A DNA stretch of 64,000 nucleotides from Faecalibacterium sp. UBA1819 (GCA_002315015.1 DCEX01000003.1:3824-67823); one strand, 5' to 3'; counted from the stretch's first letter, positions 48,900-58,033 are shown. The notes: generated from the letters alone by a model not told the origin. Numbers and translations are program-made.

Positions 48900-49526
48900 T
48901 CATTCGCCTTCCTCGCGTATGACAACGCCTAACAGCCTTGCCAGCTCACAAGCCTGCACCGGGCTGACCACCGCGCCCCGAAGCTCTGCGCCTTCTACGC
49001 GCAGCCCGTCTATCGTGCAGGTGTCCAAACGCTGCCCCGTTAAGGCAGTTTTGGCAAAATCGGCTCCGGTTAAGTCGCATCCGCGCACACTCCAGCGGCT
49101 TTTCGGCTTTAATCCGTCCAAAAAAGCCTGCTCCATGCGGCAATCCACAAAGTCCACGCGCTTCAATAACGCCTGTGTCCACGCCGAGGAGGAAGCGGTG
49201 CAGCGCTCAAACACGGCATCTTCTAAACATGCTCCCGCAAAGGCTGCCCCATTCAAACGGCAAGCCGTCCACCGGCAGCGCCGAAAGAAAGCGTCCTGCC
49301 AATCAGCCATCAAAAGCACACAATGCTCAAACGAGCAATCTACCCATTCTGATTTCTGCGCCGAAAGCGCGTCAAAAACACAGTGGCGAAACACACAGCG
49401 CTCAAACCGCAGCGCACCAACGCCGCCGGACAGCGTCTCTTTTTCCCAAATATGCGCCTCAATCGCTTGGGGCTCTGCGCTTGCACGCGCAAGGCAGATG
49501 TTCCATTCCTCTTTTTGATCTTCCAT
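48900..49526 (-). CDS. Pentapeptide-repeat protein
   Basis: The 208-residue protein is built largely of five-residue repeats with Leu or Phe in the centre: CVFRHCVFDA, CSFEHCVLL, AFFRRCRWTACRLNGAAF, CDLTGADFAKTAL and others (~40-180), which fold into a right-handed square beta-helix. Cys is unusually common at the outward positions. There is no signal peptide. Some such proteins (Qnr/MfpA) mimic DNA and protect gyrase, but most have no known role; length is close to Qnr. It lies just before rimM-trmD. Confidence 0.8.
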   Translation of the reverse strand: MEDQKEEWNICLARASAEPQAIEAHIWEKETLSGGVGALRFERCVFRHCVFDALSAQKSEWVDCSFEHCVLLMADWQDAFFRRCRWTACRLNGAAFAGACLEDAVFERCTASSSAWTQALLKRVDFVDCRMEQAFLDGLKPKSRWSVRGCDLTGADFAKTALTGQRLDTCTIDGLRVEGAELRGAVVSPVQACELARLLGVVIREEGE

Positions 49527-49572
49527 CTCGCCTGTTCCTTCCCAAAGTCCGCTTTACGCAAAGCCCTGCTCC

Positions 49573-49604
49573 ATAAAAAAACAGGCCGATGAGATTCACC
49601 GGCC
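49573..49604 (-). terminator. Terminator after the 45-residue protein gene
   Basis: GGCCG/CGGCC stem with outer partial pairing, followed by TGTTTTTTT on the minus strand, 13 bases after the stop. Confidence 0.65.
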
Positions 49605-49616
49605 CGCTGTGCTGTT

Positions 49617-49754
49617 TCATCGAATGTGCGGACGCACGTTTCTCTTGGCAAACGCCAGTCCCAACGCACTGAACACAATAGCGGTGATGGAAACAGCCGC
49701 GCCGCAAGCGCCCAGAATGAAGCCAACCAGGCCAAATACGCTTCCTTTTTTCAT
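49617..49754 (-). CDS. Small membrane protein, 45 residues, unknown function
   Basis: A short frame begins with ATG 6-7 bases after GGAGGG and encodes MKKGSVFGLVGFILGACG followed by more hydrophobic residues and a basic end (KRNVRPHIR). Most of it is one or two closely spaced membrane segments (~6-36). It lies 19 bases after the ppa stop and is followed directly by a terminator, so it reads as the last gene of the ppa unit. No family recognised. Confidence 0.6.
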   Translation of the reverse strand: MKKGSVFGLVGFILGACGAAVSITAIVFSALGLAFAKRNVRPHIR

Positions 49755-49772
49755 GGTAAAACCCTCCTTGCC

Positions 49773-50306
49773 TTAACGGCAGAATTTTTCAATGTAGGCA
49801 TCACGGCATTTTTGAATGATTTCCTTCGCCTTTTCGGGGCCTTGTTCCTCATCCACCACCGTGTCCTTTCCTTCCAAGTTTTTATAAACGCTGAAGAAAT
49901 GGCGCATCTCGCTGAAAATATGCGCAGGCAGCTGCTCAATGTCCGTATAGCTGTTGTAAACAGGGTCATTAAACGGAATTGCAATAATTTTCTCATCCAG
50001 TTTTCCCTGGTCGCACATGGTGATGACGCCGATCGGATAGCAGCGCACCAAGCTCATCGGCATAATGGTTTCGCTGCTGAGCACCAATACGTCAAGGGGG
50101 TCACCGTCATCGGCATAGGTACGGGGAATTAAGCCGTAGTTTGCCGGGTAGTGGGTGGAGGTGTACAAAATACGATCCAGAATAATATGTCCCGTTTCTT
50201 TATCCAGCTCATATTTCATTTTAGAGCCTTTTTCAATTTCAATCACAGCGATGAAGTCCTGCGGATTGATGCGTGCAGGGCTGATGTCATGCCAGATATT
50301 TGCCAT
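49773..50306 (-). CDS. ppa: Inorganic pyrophosphatase, family I
   Basis: Hydrolyses pyrophosphate made by biosynthetic reactions, drawing them forward. The 177-residue protein is full length and has the soluble family I active site: IEIEKGSKMKYELDK, YPANYGLIPRTY and DDGDPLDVLVL, whose Asp residues bind Mg. ATG follows AAAGGAGAGGG. Many Clostridia use membrane or family II enzymes instead, so a family I enzyme is informative. The 45-residue gene lies downstream. Confidence 0.95.
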   Translation of the reverse strand: MANIWHDISPARINPQDFIAVIEIEKGSKMKYELDKETGHIILDRILYTSTHYPANYGLIPRTYADDGDPLDVLVLSSETIMPMSLVRCYPIGVITMCDQGKLDEKIIAIPFNDPVYNSYTDIEQLPAHIFSEMRHFFSVYKNLEGKDTVVDEEQGPEKAKEIIQKCRDAYIEKFCR

Positions 50307-50363
50307 AAAAAACCCTCTCCTTTGTTATGTGGCATTCTGCCTTTCTTGTATCATACCATTCTT

Positions 50364-51185
50364 TTACCGGCTCGGCAAGTGTTCCAATGATTTTGAGATA
50401 AAACCGTTTCCTTTCGGCATCCAAACTTCCCGAATGCCTGCGGCTTTCATCTGCGCCAGCGCAGCGTCGAAGCCAAAGCAAAGCCCTTCTGCATTATGGG
50501 CGTCAGCATTCAGCGTCACTTTACCGCCCAGGCGTGCCAATTCTTCCAGCAAAAAGGCTGCGGGGTAAAAATCTTCGCGGTAGCCGCGGTAGGCGCCGCC
50601 TGTATTCACTTCCACGATGCATCCCGCTTTGATGCAGGTGTGCAGGGCATGAAGCGCCGCAGCACGATAGGCGCTGCTTGTTTCGTCAAAAAAGCGCCCC
50701 CCGGCATTATTTTTGACAATCAAATCAAAGTGCCCGACAATGTCCGGCTGAAACCGCTTTACGTTTTCCTCTACCAAAGCATAGTACGCACGCACCATAG
50801 CAGCGCCGTCGCCCTCAAACTCGTCCAAACACGCTTGGAGCTCCTCGGCGCCCCAGTCCACCGGATGGAGTTTTCCCGTTTTCGGCCCCTTAATATAGTG
50901 TACCGAACCAAGCAGATAATCCAATGCCTTTCGGTTTTCCACCGGGCGGTAAAAATCCTGTTCAATGCCCAGCAAAATATTCAGCCGCCCGCTCCGTTCG
51001 GCTTTTAACTGCGTGATATCCGCAAGATAAGCGCGCTCGTCCAAATTTCCGCAAAAGGGGTCGCTGTGGCTGGAAAAGCCGAAATCGGTAAAGCCCGCCG
51101 CTTCGGCAGCGTCTGCCATCTGCCGCGCTGTCAGCTTGCCGTCGCAGTGGGTGCAGTGGTTATGCGTTGTTCCCGTGAGCCACAT
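50364..51185 (-). CDS. PHP-domain phosphatase, histidinol-phosphatase (HisJ/HisK) family
   Basis: Metal-dependent phosphoesterase. The 273-residue protein has the PHP motifs: THNHCTHCDG (motif I, ~7-16), FSSHSDPF (~37), EQDF (~75), GSVHYI (~93), GHFDLI (~150) and NADAHNAEG (~228). This set and length match histidinol-phosphatase of the PHP type, last but one step of histidine synthesis, though no his gene is near and related PHP proteins have other substrates. It starts at once after pepT with GAGG before ATG. Confidence 0.8.
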   Translation of the reverse strand: MWLTGTTHNHCTHCDGKLTARQMADAAEAAGFTDFGFSSHSDPFCGNLDERAYLADITQLKAERSGRLNILLGIEQDFYRPVENRKALDYLLGSVHYIKGPKTGKLHPVDWGAEELQACLDEFEGDGAAMVRAYYALVEENVKRFQPDIVGHFDLIVKNNAGGRFFDETSSAYRAAALHALHTCIKAGCIVEVNTGGAYRGYREDFYPAAFLLEELARLGGKVTLNADAHNAEGLCFGFDAALAQMKAAGIREVWMPKGNGFISKSLEHLPSR

Positions 51186-51187
51186 GG

Positions 51188-52417
51188 TTATGCCTCACGA
51201 TGCGCAGCGTAAAGGCGCACCATCTCGCACATCATTTCCACAGCGGCATCCATGCTTTCTACGCTGATGCACTCGTAAGGGCCGTGGAAGTTGTGTCCGC
51301 CTGTGCCGAGGTTCGGGCACGGTACACCCATGAACGACAAATGCGCGCCGTCCGTACCGCCTCGAATGGGAGACACCACCGGGGTAACGCCCACGGCTTC
51401 ACACGCTTTTTTCGCGTTCTCAATGAGGTGCATACACGGACGGATTTTTTCTTCCATGTTGTAGTAGCTGTCTTTCAGCGACAGGCGCACCTTTGCCGTC
51501 GGATATTTGGTCTGCATCGTTTCGCTGATGCGGCACAAAAGCGCCTTGCGCTCGGCAAAACGTTCGGCGTCATGGTCGCGCACAATGATGCTCAGTTTGG
51601 CGTGTGCGCAGTCGCCCGCAATTTCCTCCGCAAAGAAAAAGCCCTCATACCCTTGCGTTTTTTCCGGCGTTTCTTCCGCCGGCAGCATGGATACAATTTC
51701 ACAGGCAATGAGTACGGCATTGACCATAACGTCCTTCGCACTGCCCGGATGAACGGAAACACCCGTAATATCAAACACCGCACCGGCTGCATTAAAGTTT
51801 TCATACTCAATGCCGCCTACCTCGTCGCCGTCCATGGTATAGGCAAAATCGGCTCCGAAAGCCTTCAAATCAAAATTCGCCGTGCCGCTTCCCACTTCCT
51901 CATCGGGAGTGAACGCCACACAAATTTTTCCGTGCGGAATGTCCCCTTGTGTCAAACGCTCGCAAAGCGTCATAATCTCTGCAACGCCCGCTTTGTCGTC
52001 TGCACCGAGCAGCGTTGAGCCGTCCGCCGTAATCAGCGTGCGCCCTTTCATGCCTTTTAAAAACGGGAATGCCTGGGTACGGATGACGCGGTTTTCCTTG
52101 GGCAAAATGATGTCCTCGCCGTTGTAGTTTTCATGGACAACAGGACACACATTTTCACCGCTGAAGCACGGCGCAGTGTCCACATGGGCAACAAAGCCAA
52201 GCGCCGGCGCCTGCTCACAGCCGGGTGTTGCCGCCAAGTGGGCATATACATAGCCTGTATCGCTTAAATAAGCATCCTCAATTCCCATATCTTTCAGTTG
52301 ACGAACCAAAAGGCGGGACAAATCCAGCTCTCGTGCAGCGCTGGGGGATGATTCCGACTGTTCGTCGGACGTGGTATGGATTTTGACATACTTTAAAAAA
52401 CGTTCATGTGCTCGCAT
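51188..52417 (-). CDS. pepT: Peptidase T (tripeptide aminopeptidase)
   Basis: Cytosolic di-zinc M20B aminopeptidase for tripeptides. The 409-residue protein has the metal motifs FVAHVDTAP (~78), GADDKAGVAEIM (~140), TPDEEVGSG (~173) and the final GTDGAHLSF and NFHGPYECI. ATG 52417 follows GGGAGAG; a longer open frame (to 52789) covers the pepT promoter and runs into the divergent capE gene, so it is not coding. Co-transcribed with the PHP gene. Confidence 0.95.
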   Translation of the reverse strand: MRAHERFLKYVKIHTTSDEQSESSPSAARELDLSRLLVRQLKDMGIEDAYLSDTGYVYAHLAATPGCEQAPALGFVAHVDTAPCFSGENVCPVVHENYNGEDIILPKENRVIRTQAFPFLKGMKGRTLITADGSTLLGADDKAGVAEIMTLCERLTQGDIPHGKICVAFTPDEEVGSGTANFDLKAFGADFAYTMDGDEVGGIEYENFNAAGAVFDITGVSVHPGSAKDVMVNAVLIACEIVSMLPAEETPEKTQGYEGFFFAEEIAGDCAHAKLSIIVRDHDAERFAERKALLCRISETMQTKYPTAKVRLSLKDSYYNMEEKIRPCMHLIENAKKACEAVGVTPVVSPIRGGTDGAHLSFMGVPCPNLGTGGHNFHGPYECISVESMDAAVEMMCEMVRLYAAHREA

Positions 52418-52468
52418 ATTAAACTCTCCCTTCCCCGGGTAAAATAAAGGTGTGCTTACCCGCCCTCT

Positions 52469-52498
52469 ATTATAGCCCCGCGCGGCATAAAGCGTCAA
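52469..52498 (-). promoter_or_regulatory. Promoter of pepT
   Basis: TTGACG, an 18-base spacer and consensus TATAAT on the minus strand, about 50 bases before the start codon. Confidence 0.75.
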
Positions 52499-52577
52499 CT
52501 CCCCCGCCTTCTTCCTTCGCTTTTTTACCGCGCTTTTTCCTTTTGCTTCATTCCGGTGATTTTTCCGGGCAAAAAAA

Positions 52578-52606
52578 TTCCCTTTTTCCGCAAGATATGA
52601 TATAAT
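52578..52606 (+). promoter_or_regulatory. Possible promoter of the cap cluster
   Basis: Consensus TATAAT at 52601-52606 with a poor -35 (TTCCCT) at 17 bases. The weak -35 suggests activation or lower expression. Confidence 0.45.
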
Positions 52607-52643
52607 AAAACGAATTGTAACATTTGTACTATGGAGGCGCAAT

Positions 52644-53690
52644 ATGAAAACCGGCGTATTTAAAGATAAAACCCTGCTGATTACGGGAGGTACGGGCAGC
52701 TTCGGCAACACGGTGCTGCGCCATTTTCTGCAAAGTGACATCGGAGAAATCCGCATTTTCTCCCGCGATGAGAAAAAGCAGGACGACATGCGTCACGACT
52801 ATCAGCAAATGTTCCCGGAGCTTTCCTCCAAACTGCGGTTTTACATTGGCGACGTTCGGGAACCGGCCAGCTTGAGAAGTGCAGTGCGCGGCGTGGACTA
52901 TATTTTCCATGCGGCAGCGCTCAAACAGGTTCCCAGCTGCGAGTTTTTCCCCATGGAAGCCGTGCGCACCAATATCATCGGCACAGATAACCTGCTGACC
53001 GCCGCCATTGACGCGGGCGTAAAGCGCGTGGTTTGCCTTTCCACCGATAAGGCCGCTTATCCCATCAATGCCATGGGCATGTCCAAAGCCATGATGGAAA
53101 AGGTGATCGGCGCGAAAGCCCGCACTGTCCGTGCAGAGGAAACCACCATTTGCTGCACCCGTTACGGCAACGTGATGGCCAGCCGCGGCAGCGTGATTCC
53201 TTTGTTCATCGAACAAATTAAGGCAGGAAAACCGATTACCATTACCGACCCGGACATGACGCGCTTTTTAATGAGCCTCGATGAGGCGGTGGATTTGGTT
53301 GGCTTTGCATTTGAACACGCCAACCCCGGCGATTTGTTTGTGCAAAAAGCCCCCGCCTCCACCATCGGTGATTTGGCAAAGGCGGTTCAGCAGATTTTCG
53401 GCGACACCGGCACACGCATCATCGGCACGCGCCACGGCGAAAAGCTGTACGAAACCCTGCTCACCCGCGAGGAGCGCGTGCGCAGTGAGGATATGGGCGA
53501 TTATTATCGCGTTTGCGCCGATGGCCGTGACTTAAACTATGATAAATACTTTGTAAACGGCAAAGTTCATACCCAAGCCGACGAGGACTACACCAGCCAC
53601 AACACCACCCGCCTCAATGTGGAACAGGTGGTGCAGCGCCTGCTGACGCTGGACTATGTGAAGAAGGAGCTGGAAGAACATGGAAAATAA
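52644..53690 (+). CDS. capE: UDP-GlcNAc C4,6-dehydratase/C5-epimerase (CapE/WbjB type)
   Basis: First step from UDP-GlcNAc to UDP-L-FucNAc. The 348-residue short-chain dehydrogenase has the NAD loop TGGTGSFGNTVL (~14-25), HAAALKQVPSCE (~88), the STDKAAYPINAMGMSK segment (~128-143) with its Lys in the MSK that replaces the Tyr-x3-Lys of classical SDRs (typical for CapE: M-x3-K), and MTRFLMSLDEAV. ATG follows GGAGG. It overlaps capF by 11 bases. Confidence 0.93.
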   Translation: MKTGVFKDKTLLITGGTGSFGNTVLRHFLQSDIGEIRIFSRDEKKQDDMRHDYQQMFPELSSKLRFYIGDVREPASLRSAVRGVDYIFHAAALKQVPSCEFFPMEAVRTNIIGTDNLLTAAIDAGVKRVVCLSTDKAAYPINAMGMSKAMMEKVIGAKARTVRAEETTICCTRYGNVMASRGSVIPLFIEQIKAGKPITITDPDMTRFLMSLDEAVDLVGFAFEHANPGDLFVQKAPASTIGDLAKAVQQIFGDTGTRIIGTRHGEKLYETLLTREERVRSEDMGDYYRVCADGRDLNYDKYFVNGKVHTQADEDYTSHNTTRLNVEQVVQRLLTLDYVKKELEEHGK

Positions 53691-54816
53691 AGAGCTGTGT
53701 ATTCTGATTACCGGTGCAGGCGGCTTTATTGGCAAAAACCTGACCGCCGCTTTGCAGACCAAGGGCTATCAGAACCTTCTGTGCTTTGATGTTGACACTC
53801 CGCAGGAGCTGCTGGCAGAGTATGCCGCGAAAGCACAATTCGTATTTCACCTGGCCGGTATCAACCGCCCGAAAGACCCCAGCGAATTTTATGCCGGCAA
53901 CCGCGGCTTCACCGAGGAGCTGCTGCACCTTTTGGCCAAGGCCGAAAACCGTGCGCCCGTTCTTGTTACCAGCTCCATTCAGGCAGCGCTGGATAACGAC
54001 TATGGCATTTCCAAGCGCGAGGCGGAAGCGCTGGTGTTTGAACATGAGCGCGCTACCGGCGCACCGGCACTGGTGTATCGTCTGCCCGGTGTATTCGGTA
54101 AATGGTGCCGCCCGTCGTACAACAGCGTCGTGGCCACCTTCTGCCACAATATCGCACACGGCTTGCCCATTGAAGTGCGCGACCCCGCCTATGCGCTGGA
54201 TCTTGTCTACATTGACGACGTTGTGGAAAGCTTTATTGCCGCCATGGAAGGCCGCGCGGTGCGCGATTGCGCTATTCCCGGCTTTTGCCATCTGGCGTGC
54301 GACGTTCACAATGTAACGCTGGGCTTTTTGGCCGACACCATTCGCAGCTTTGCCGCTTCGCGCCAAACGCTGGATGTGCCCGACCAAAGCAGCGCCGTCG
54401 TAAAAAAGCTGTATGCAACCTATTTATCTTACTTGCCCACAGACGGTTTTTCCTATCCTTTGGAAATGCACTGCGATGAACGCGGCAGCTTTACCGAGTT
54501 TCTGCGCACCCAGCAGCACGGACAAGTCAGCGTGAATATCGCAAAGCCCGGTATTGTGAAGGGCAACCACTGGCATCACACCAAAAACGAAAAATTTCTT
54601 GTCGTGCAGGGCGAGGCCGTCATTCGCTTCCGCCGTTTGAACACGGAGGAAGTCATTGAGTATCACGTCAGCGGCGACAAGCTGGAAGTGGTGGATATTC
54701 CCACCGGCTACACACACAACATTGAAAATGTCGGCACCGGCGACCTTGTTACGGTGATGTGGGCCAACGAACCGTTTGACCCGGAACACCCCGACACCTT
54801 CTTTGAAAAAGTATAA
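53680..54816 (+). CDS. capF: Bifunctional capsular enzyme, reductase with C-terminal cupin (CapF/WbjC type)
   Basis: Second step of UDP-L-FucNAc synthesis: C3-epimerisation then C4-reduction. The 378-residue protein fuses an SDR domain (~1-250; TGAGGFIGKNL at ~11-21, FHLAGINRP, YGISKREAE with the catalytic Tyr-x3-Lys) to a cupin domain (~255-378; NHWHHTKNEKF, GYTHNIEN), whose His residues bind zinc in CapF. Gene order capE-capF-capG confirms the role. Confidence 0.93.
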   Translation: MENKELCILITGAGGFIGKNLTAALQTKGYQNLLCFDVDTPQELLAEYAAKAQFVFHLAGINRPKDPSEFYAGNRGFTEELLHLLAKAENRAPVLVTSSIQAALDNDYGISKREAEALVFEHERATGAPALVYRLPGVFGKWCRPSYNSVVATFCHNIAHGLPIEVRDPAYALDLVYIDDVVESFIAAMEGRAVRDCAIPGFCHLACDVHNVTLGFLADTIRSFAASRQTLDVPDQSSAVVKKLYATYLSYLPTDGFSYPLEMHCDERGSFTEFLRTQQHGQVSVNIAKPGIVKGNHWHHTKNEKFLVVQGEAVIRFRRLNTEEVIEYHVSGDKLEVVDIPTGYTHNIENVGTGDLVTVMWANEPFDPEHPDTFFEKV

Positions 54817-54845
54817 CAAAACGTACAATAAGGAGCTATGCTGCT

Positions 54846-55985
54846 ATGCAGAAATTAAAGCTGATGACCATTGTCGGCACTCGTCCTGAGATTATCCGTC
54901 TGTCGCAGGTAATCAAAAAATGCGACCGTTACTTCGACCAGATTCTTGTGCATACGGGTCAAAACTATGACTATACCCTGAACCAGATTTTCTTTGAGGA
55001 TTTGGGGCTTCGCGCACCGAACTTTTATTTGGAGGCCGTCGGCGAACACTTGGGGGAAACGATTGGCAATATTATCGCTAAAAGTTATGCCTTGATGTGC
55101 GAGCAAAAGCCGGATGCCCTGCTGATTTTGGGCGATACCAACAGCTGCCTTTCCGCCATTGCCGCAAAGCGTCTGCATATTCCTATTTTCCACATGGAAG
55201 CGGGCAACCGCTGCTTCGACGAATGTCTGCCCGAGGAAACCAACCGCCGCATCGTCGACCACATTGCCGACGTGAACTTGTGCTATTCCGAACATGCCCG
55301 CCGCTATCTGAATGCCGAAGGCACGGCGCGTGAGCGCACTTATGTCACCGGCAGCCCCATGGCGGAGGTTCTGCGCGCAAATTTGCAGCAAATTCGCGCC
55401 AGTGATATTCTTTCGCGCCTGTCGCTGAAAAAGGGCGGCTATATGCTGCTTTCAGCGCACCGCGAAGAAAATATTGACACGGAAGAAAATTTCATCAACC
55501 TCTTTACTTCCATTAACCATCTGGCACAGCGCTATGACATGCCGATTCTGTACTCTTGTCACCCGCGCAGCCGCAAGTTCTTGGAGCAGCGCGGCTTTGT
55601 GTTGGACGAGCGCGTGCGTCTGCATGACCCGCTGGGCTTCCACGATTACAACAACCTGCAAATGAATGCCTTTTGTGTCGTGAGCGATTCCGGCACACTG
55701 CCCGAGGAGTCGAGCTTTTTCACCAGCATCGGCTGCCCCTTCCCTGCCGTTTGCATCCGCACCTCTACCGAGCGCCCGGAAGCGCTGGATAAGGGCTGCT
55801 TTGTGTTGGCGGGTATCCGCGAGGGCGGCGTGGAACAGGCCGTGGCAACTGCTGTCAGCATGAATGAAAACGGTGACTACGGCATCCCCGTGCCTGATTA
55901 CGGCGAGGATGTTTCCACCAAGGTGGTCAAGATGATTCAAAGCTATGTCGGCGTGGTCAACCAAATGGTTTGGCGCAAACATTAA
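54846..55985 (+). CDS. capG: Non-hydrolysing UDP-HexNAc C2-epimerase (CapG/FnlC type)
   Basis: Last step to UDP-L-FucNAc in this pathway. The 379-residue GT-B-like protein has TRPEIIRLSQVI (~13-24), HTGQNYDY, LILGDTNSCLS, HMEAGNRCFD, EETNRRIVD, LLSAHREENID and SDSGTLPEES. The sequence AGNRC and EETNRR are those of the FnlC/CapG branch rather than WecB/MnaA. It follows capF at 30 bases with AAGGAGC before ATG. Confidence 0.92.
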   Translation: MQKLKLMTIVGTRPEIIRLSQVIKKCDRYFDQILVHTGQNYDYTLNQIFFEDLGLRAPNFYLEAVGEHLGETIGNIIAKSYALMCEQKPDALLILGDTNSCLSAIAAKRLHIPIFHMEAGNRCFDECLPEETNRRIVDHIADVNLCYSEHARRYLNAEGTARERTYVTGSPMAEVLRANLQQIRASDILSRLSLKKGGYMLLSAHREENIDTEENFINLFTSINHLAQRYDMPILYSCHPRSRKFLEQRGFVLDERVRLHDPLGFHDYNNLQMNAFCVVSDSGTLPEESSFFTSIGCPFPAVCIRTSTERPEALDKGCFVLAGIREGGVEQAVATAVSMNENGDYGIPVPDYGEDVSTKVVKMIQSYVGVVNQMVWRKH

Positions 55986-55991
55986 AAACAG

Positions 55992-57206
55992 ATGGAACAG
56001 AAAAAAAGAATTCTTGTGGTCAGCCAGCACTATTACCCTGAAAATTTCCGTGTAACCGACTTATGCGAAGCCTTTGTCGAGGATGGGTTTGAGGTGGACG
56101 TGCTGTGCGGTCTGCCCAACTACCCGCACGGAGAATGGTTTGAGGGCTATTCTCTGCGCGGGCCAATGCGCGAAACACGCCGCGGCGTAGAAATTTTCCG
56201 AACCAAAGAAATTCGGCGCAAAAACAACACGTCTTTGCGTATCTTTCTCAACTACATTTCCTATCCGCTCACCGCGGTTTTTCGGCTGTTTTCTCTGCGC
56301 AAGCGTCACTATGACGCGGTGTTCTGCTATGAAACCAGCCCGGTTTTAATGCTCTTTCCCGCCATTGTCTGCGCAGGGCTTCGGCGCATTCCGCTGACGT
56401 GCTATGTTTTAGATTTGTGGCCGGAAAACCTTTATTCCGTGCTGCCCATTCAAAACCGCTTTTTGCGCGCGGTTGCCAAAGGCGTTTCTCACTGGCATTA
56501 CCGTCGGTGCAGCCAGCTGGTTGCCATGTCGGATGCTTTAGGCGAAAAGCTCAAAACGATTTCACCGCGCAGCAAGGTGCATGTAATTCCGCAGTATTGC
56601 GAAGATTTTTATGCCAAAGAGATTCGAGACGATGCGCTTCGCGCGCGCTTTTCGGACAAGTTCTGCGTGCTGTTTGCGGGCAACATCAGCCCCGCGCAGA
56701 ATTTAGACCTTTTGGTACAGTGTGCCGTGCGTCTTCGTGACGCGGGGCGCAGTGAGATTCATTTTATCATTGTGGGCAACGGCATGAGCCGCGAAGCGCT
56801 GGAACAGCGTGTGGCGGAACATGGGGTGCAGGCGTTGTTTTCCTTTGAAGGGCAAAAGCCTGCCGAAGAAATCCCCCGCTACACCGGCTGCGCGGATGCA
56901 CTCTTTGCCGCGCTGAGTGCCAGCGATGATTTGGGGCTGACGGTTCCCGCAAAAATTACCAGCTACTTGGCGGCGGGCAAGCCCTGCCTTGTCAGTATGG
57001 ACGGTGAGCCGGCGCGCGTTATTCGTGAAGCCGGGTGCGGCCTGGTTTCGCCTGCCGGAGATATTGACGCGCTGTATCACAATTTGCTGGAGCTTGCCGA
57101 GTGTTCCGCCAAAGCTCGCCAGGAAATGGGCGGGCGTGCGCGCAGCTATTATCAGGCGCATTTCAGCCGCAGTATGCTTTTAAAACAAATGGAAGCACTT
57201 TTTTAA
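55992..57206 (+). CDS. Family 4 glycosyltransferase, WbuB-like (probable L-FucNAc transferase)
   Basis: GT-B enzyme, 404 residues, in the family of WbuB, which adds L-FucNAc to the lipid-linked first sugar. Visible parts: VSQHYYPENFRVTDL (~10-24), GLPNYPHG, CYVLDLWPENLYSVL (~130), a basic-hydrophobic membrane-near patch (~90-130), AGNISPAQNLDLL and the nucleotide-binding SDDLGLTVPAKITSYLAAGKP region. It starts 7 bases after capG and is followed by a terminator. Donor UDP-L-FucNAc is inferred from the three genes before it. Confidence 0.88.
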   Translation: MEQKKRILVVSQHYYPENFRVTDLCEAFVEDGFEVDVLCGLPNYPHGEWFEGYSLRGPMRETRRGVEIFRTKEIRRKNNTSLRIFLNYISYPLTAVFRLFSLRKRHYDAVFCYETSPVLMLFPAIVCAGLRRIPLTCYVLDLWPENLYSVLPIQNRFLRAVAKGVSHWHYRRCSQLVAMSDALGEKLKTISPRSKVHVIPQYCEDFYAKEIRDDALRARFSDKFCVLFAGNISPAQNLDLLVQCAVRLRDAGRSEIHFIIVGNGMSREALEQRVAEHGVQALFSFEGQKPAEEIPRYTGCADALFAALSASDDLGLTVPAKITSYLAAGKPCLVSMDGEPARVIREAGCGLVSPAGDIDALYHNLLELAECSAKARQEMGGRARSYYQAHFSRSMLLKQMEALF

Positions 57207-57244
57207 CAGCTGAAACCATTTTTCAGCCATGATTCTGCTTTACC

Positions 57245-57278
57245 AGGCGCAGAAAGCGTTTATTCTGCGCCTGTTTTT
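57245..57278 (+). terminator. Terminator after the cap-type genes
   Basis: Ten-base arms AGGCGCAGAA/TTCTGCGCCT followed by GTTTTT. Confidence 0.75.
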
Positions 57279-57316
57279 CAATAAAAAGCCGGTTTGTCCT
57301 TGAAAGAGGTGGATTT

Positions 57317-58033
57317 GTGAAAGTTCTTGTGATTATTCCTTGCTATAATGAGGAAGAAAATATTGAGCGCGTCGTTTCCGACTTGCGCCGCGCTGCACCA
57401 GACGTTGATTATTTAATTGTCAACGACTGCTCTACCGACCGCTCTGCTGCAATTTGCCGCGAAAACGGTTTTTCTTATTTGTCATTGCCGATCAATCTGG
57501 GCATTGGCGGCGGCGTGCAGAGCGGTTATTTGTACGCCAAAGAAAACGATTATGACATCACCGTTCAAATGGATGGCGACGGCCAGCACGACCCGTCTTA
57601 TCTGCAAACCGTGATTGCGCCTGTCGCGCGCGGTGAGCTGGATATGTGCATCGGCAGCCGCTTTTTGAAGAAAGAAGGCTTTCAAACCAGCTTTATGCGG
57701 CGCATGGGCATTCGCATTCTCAGCACCTTGCTGCGGGTTTTGTGCGGCGTGCGCATTTTGGATGTCACCAGCGGCTTTCGGGCGTGTTCCAAAGAGCTGA
57801 CCGCCTTTTACGCCGAAAATTATGCACAGGACTATCCCGAACCCGAAGCAATTATTACAGCGGTACTCGCCGGATATCGCGTGGGAGAAGCCCCGGTACA
57901 AATGCGCGAACGCATGGGCGGCGCTTCGTCGATCAATGCGCTGAAATCCATTTATTATATGGTGAAAGTTACCATTTCTTTGGTGGTGTTTCGCATTATT
58001 ACGCCGAAACGCAAAGGAGGAAAAGGCACATGA
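57317..58033 (+). CDS. Family 2 glycosyltransferase, polyprenyl-phosphate sugar synthase-like
   Basis: The 238-residue GT-A protein has IIPCYNEEENIERVV (~6-20), VNDCSTD, the donor motif MDGDGQHDP (~82-90), GSRFLKKEG and a C-terminal hydrophobic stretch (~205-230). This matches the DPM1-like group that loads a sugar onto polyprenyl phosphate. Start is GTG after AGAGGTGG. It overlaps the DUF2304 gene by 4 bases; the GT2-DUF2304 pair is common in Gram-positive glycan clusters. Confidence 0.88.
   Translation: MKVLVIIPCYNEEENIERVVSDLRRAAPDVDYLIVNDCSTDRSAAICRENGFSYLSLPINLGIGGGVQSGYLYAKENDYDITVQMDGDGQHDPSYLQTVIAPVARGELDMCIGSRFLKKEGFQTSFMRRMGIRILSTLLRVLCGVRILDVTSGFRACSKELTAFYAENYAQDYPEPEAIITAVLAGYRVGEAPVQMRERMGGASSINALKSIYYMVKVTISLVVFRIITPKRKGGKGT

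Noticed and set aside
51188-52789. A longer pepT with 124 extra N-terminal residues
   Set aside because: The extension crosses a consensus promoter and overlaps capE; peptidase T homologues begin at MRAHERFLKYVK-like sequence, which has its own ribosome site.
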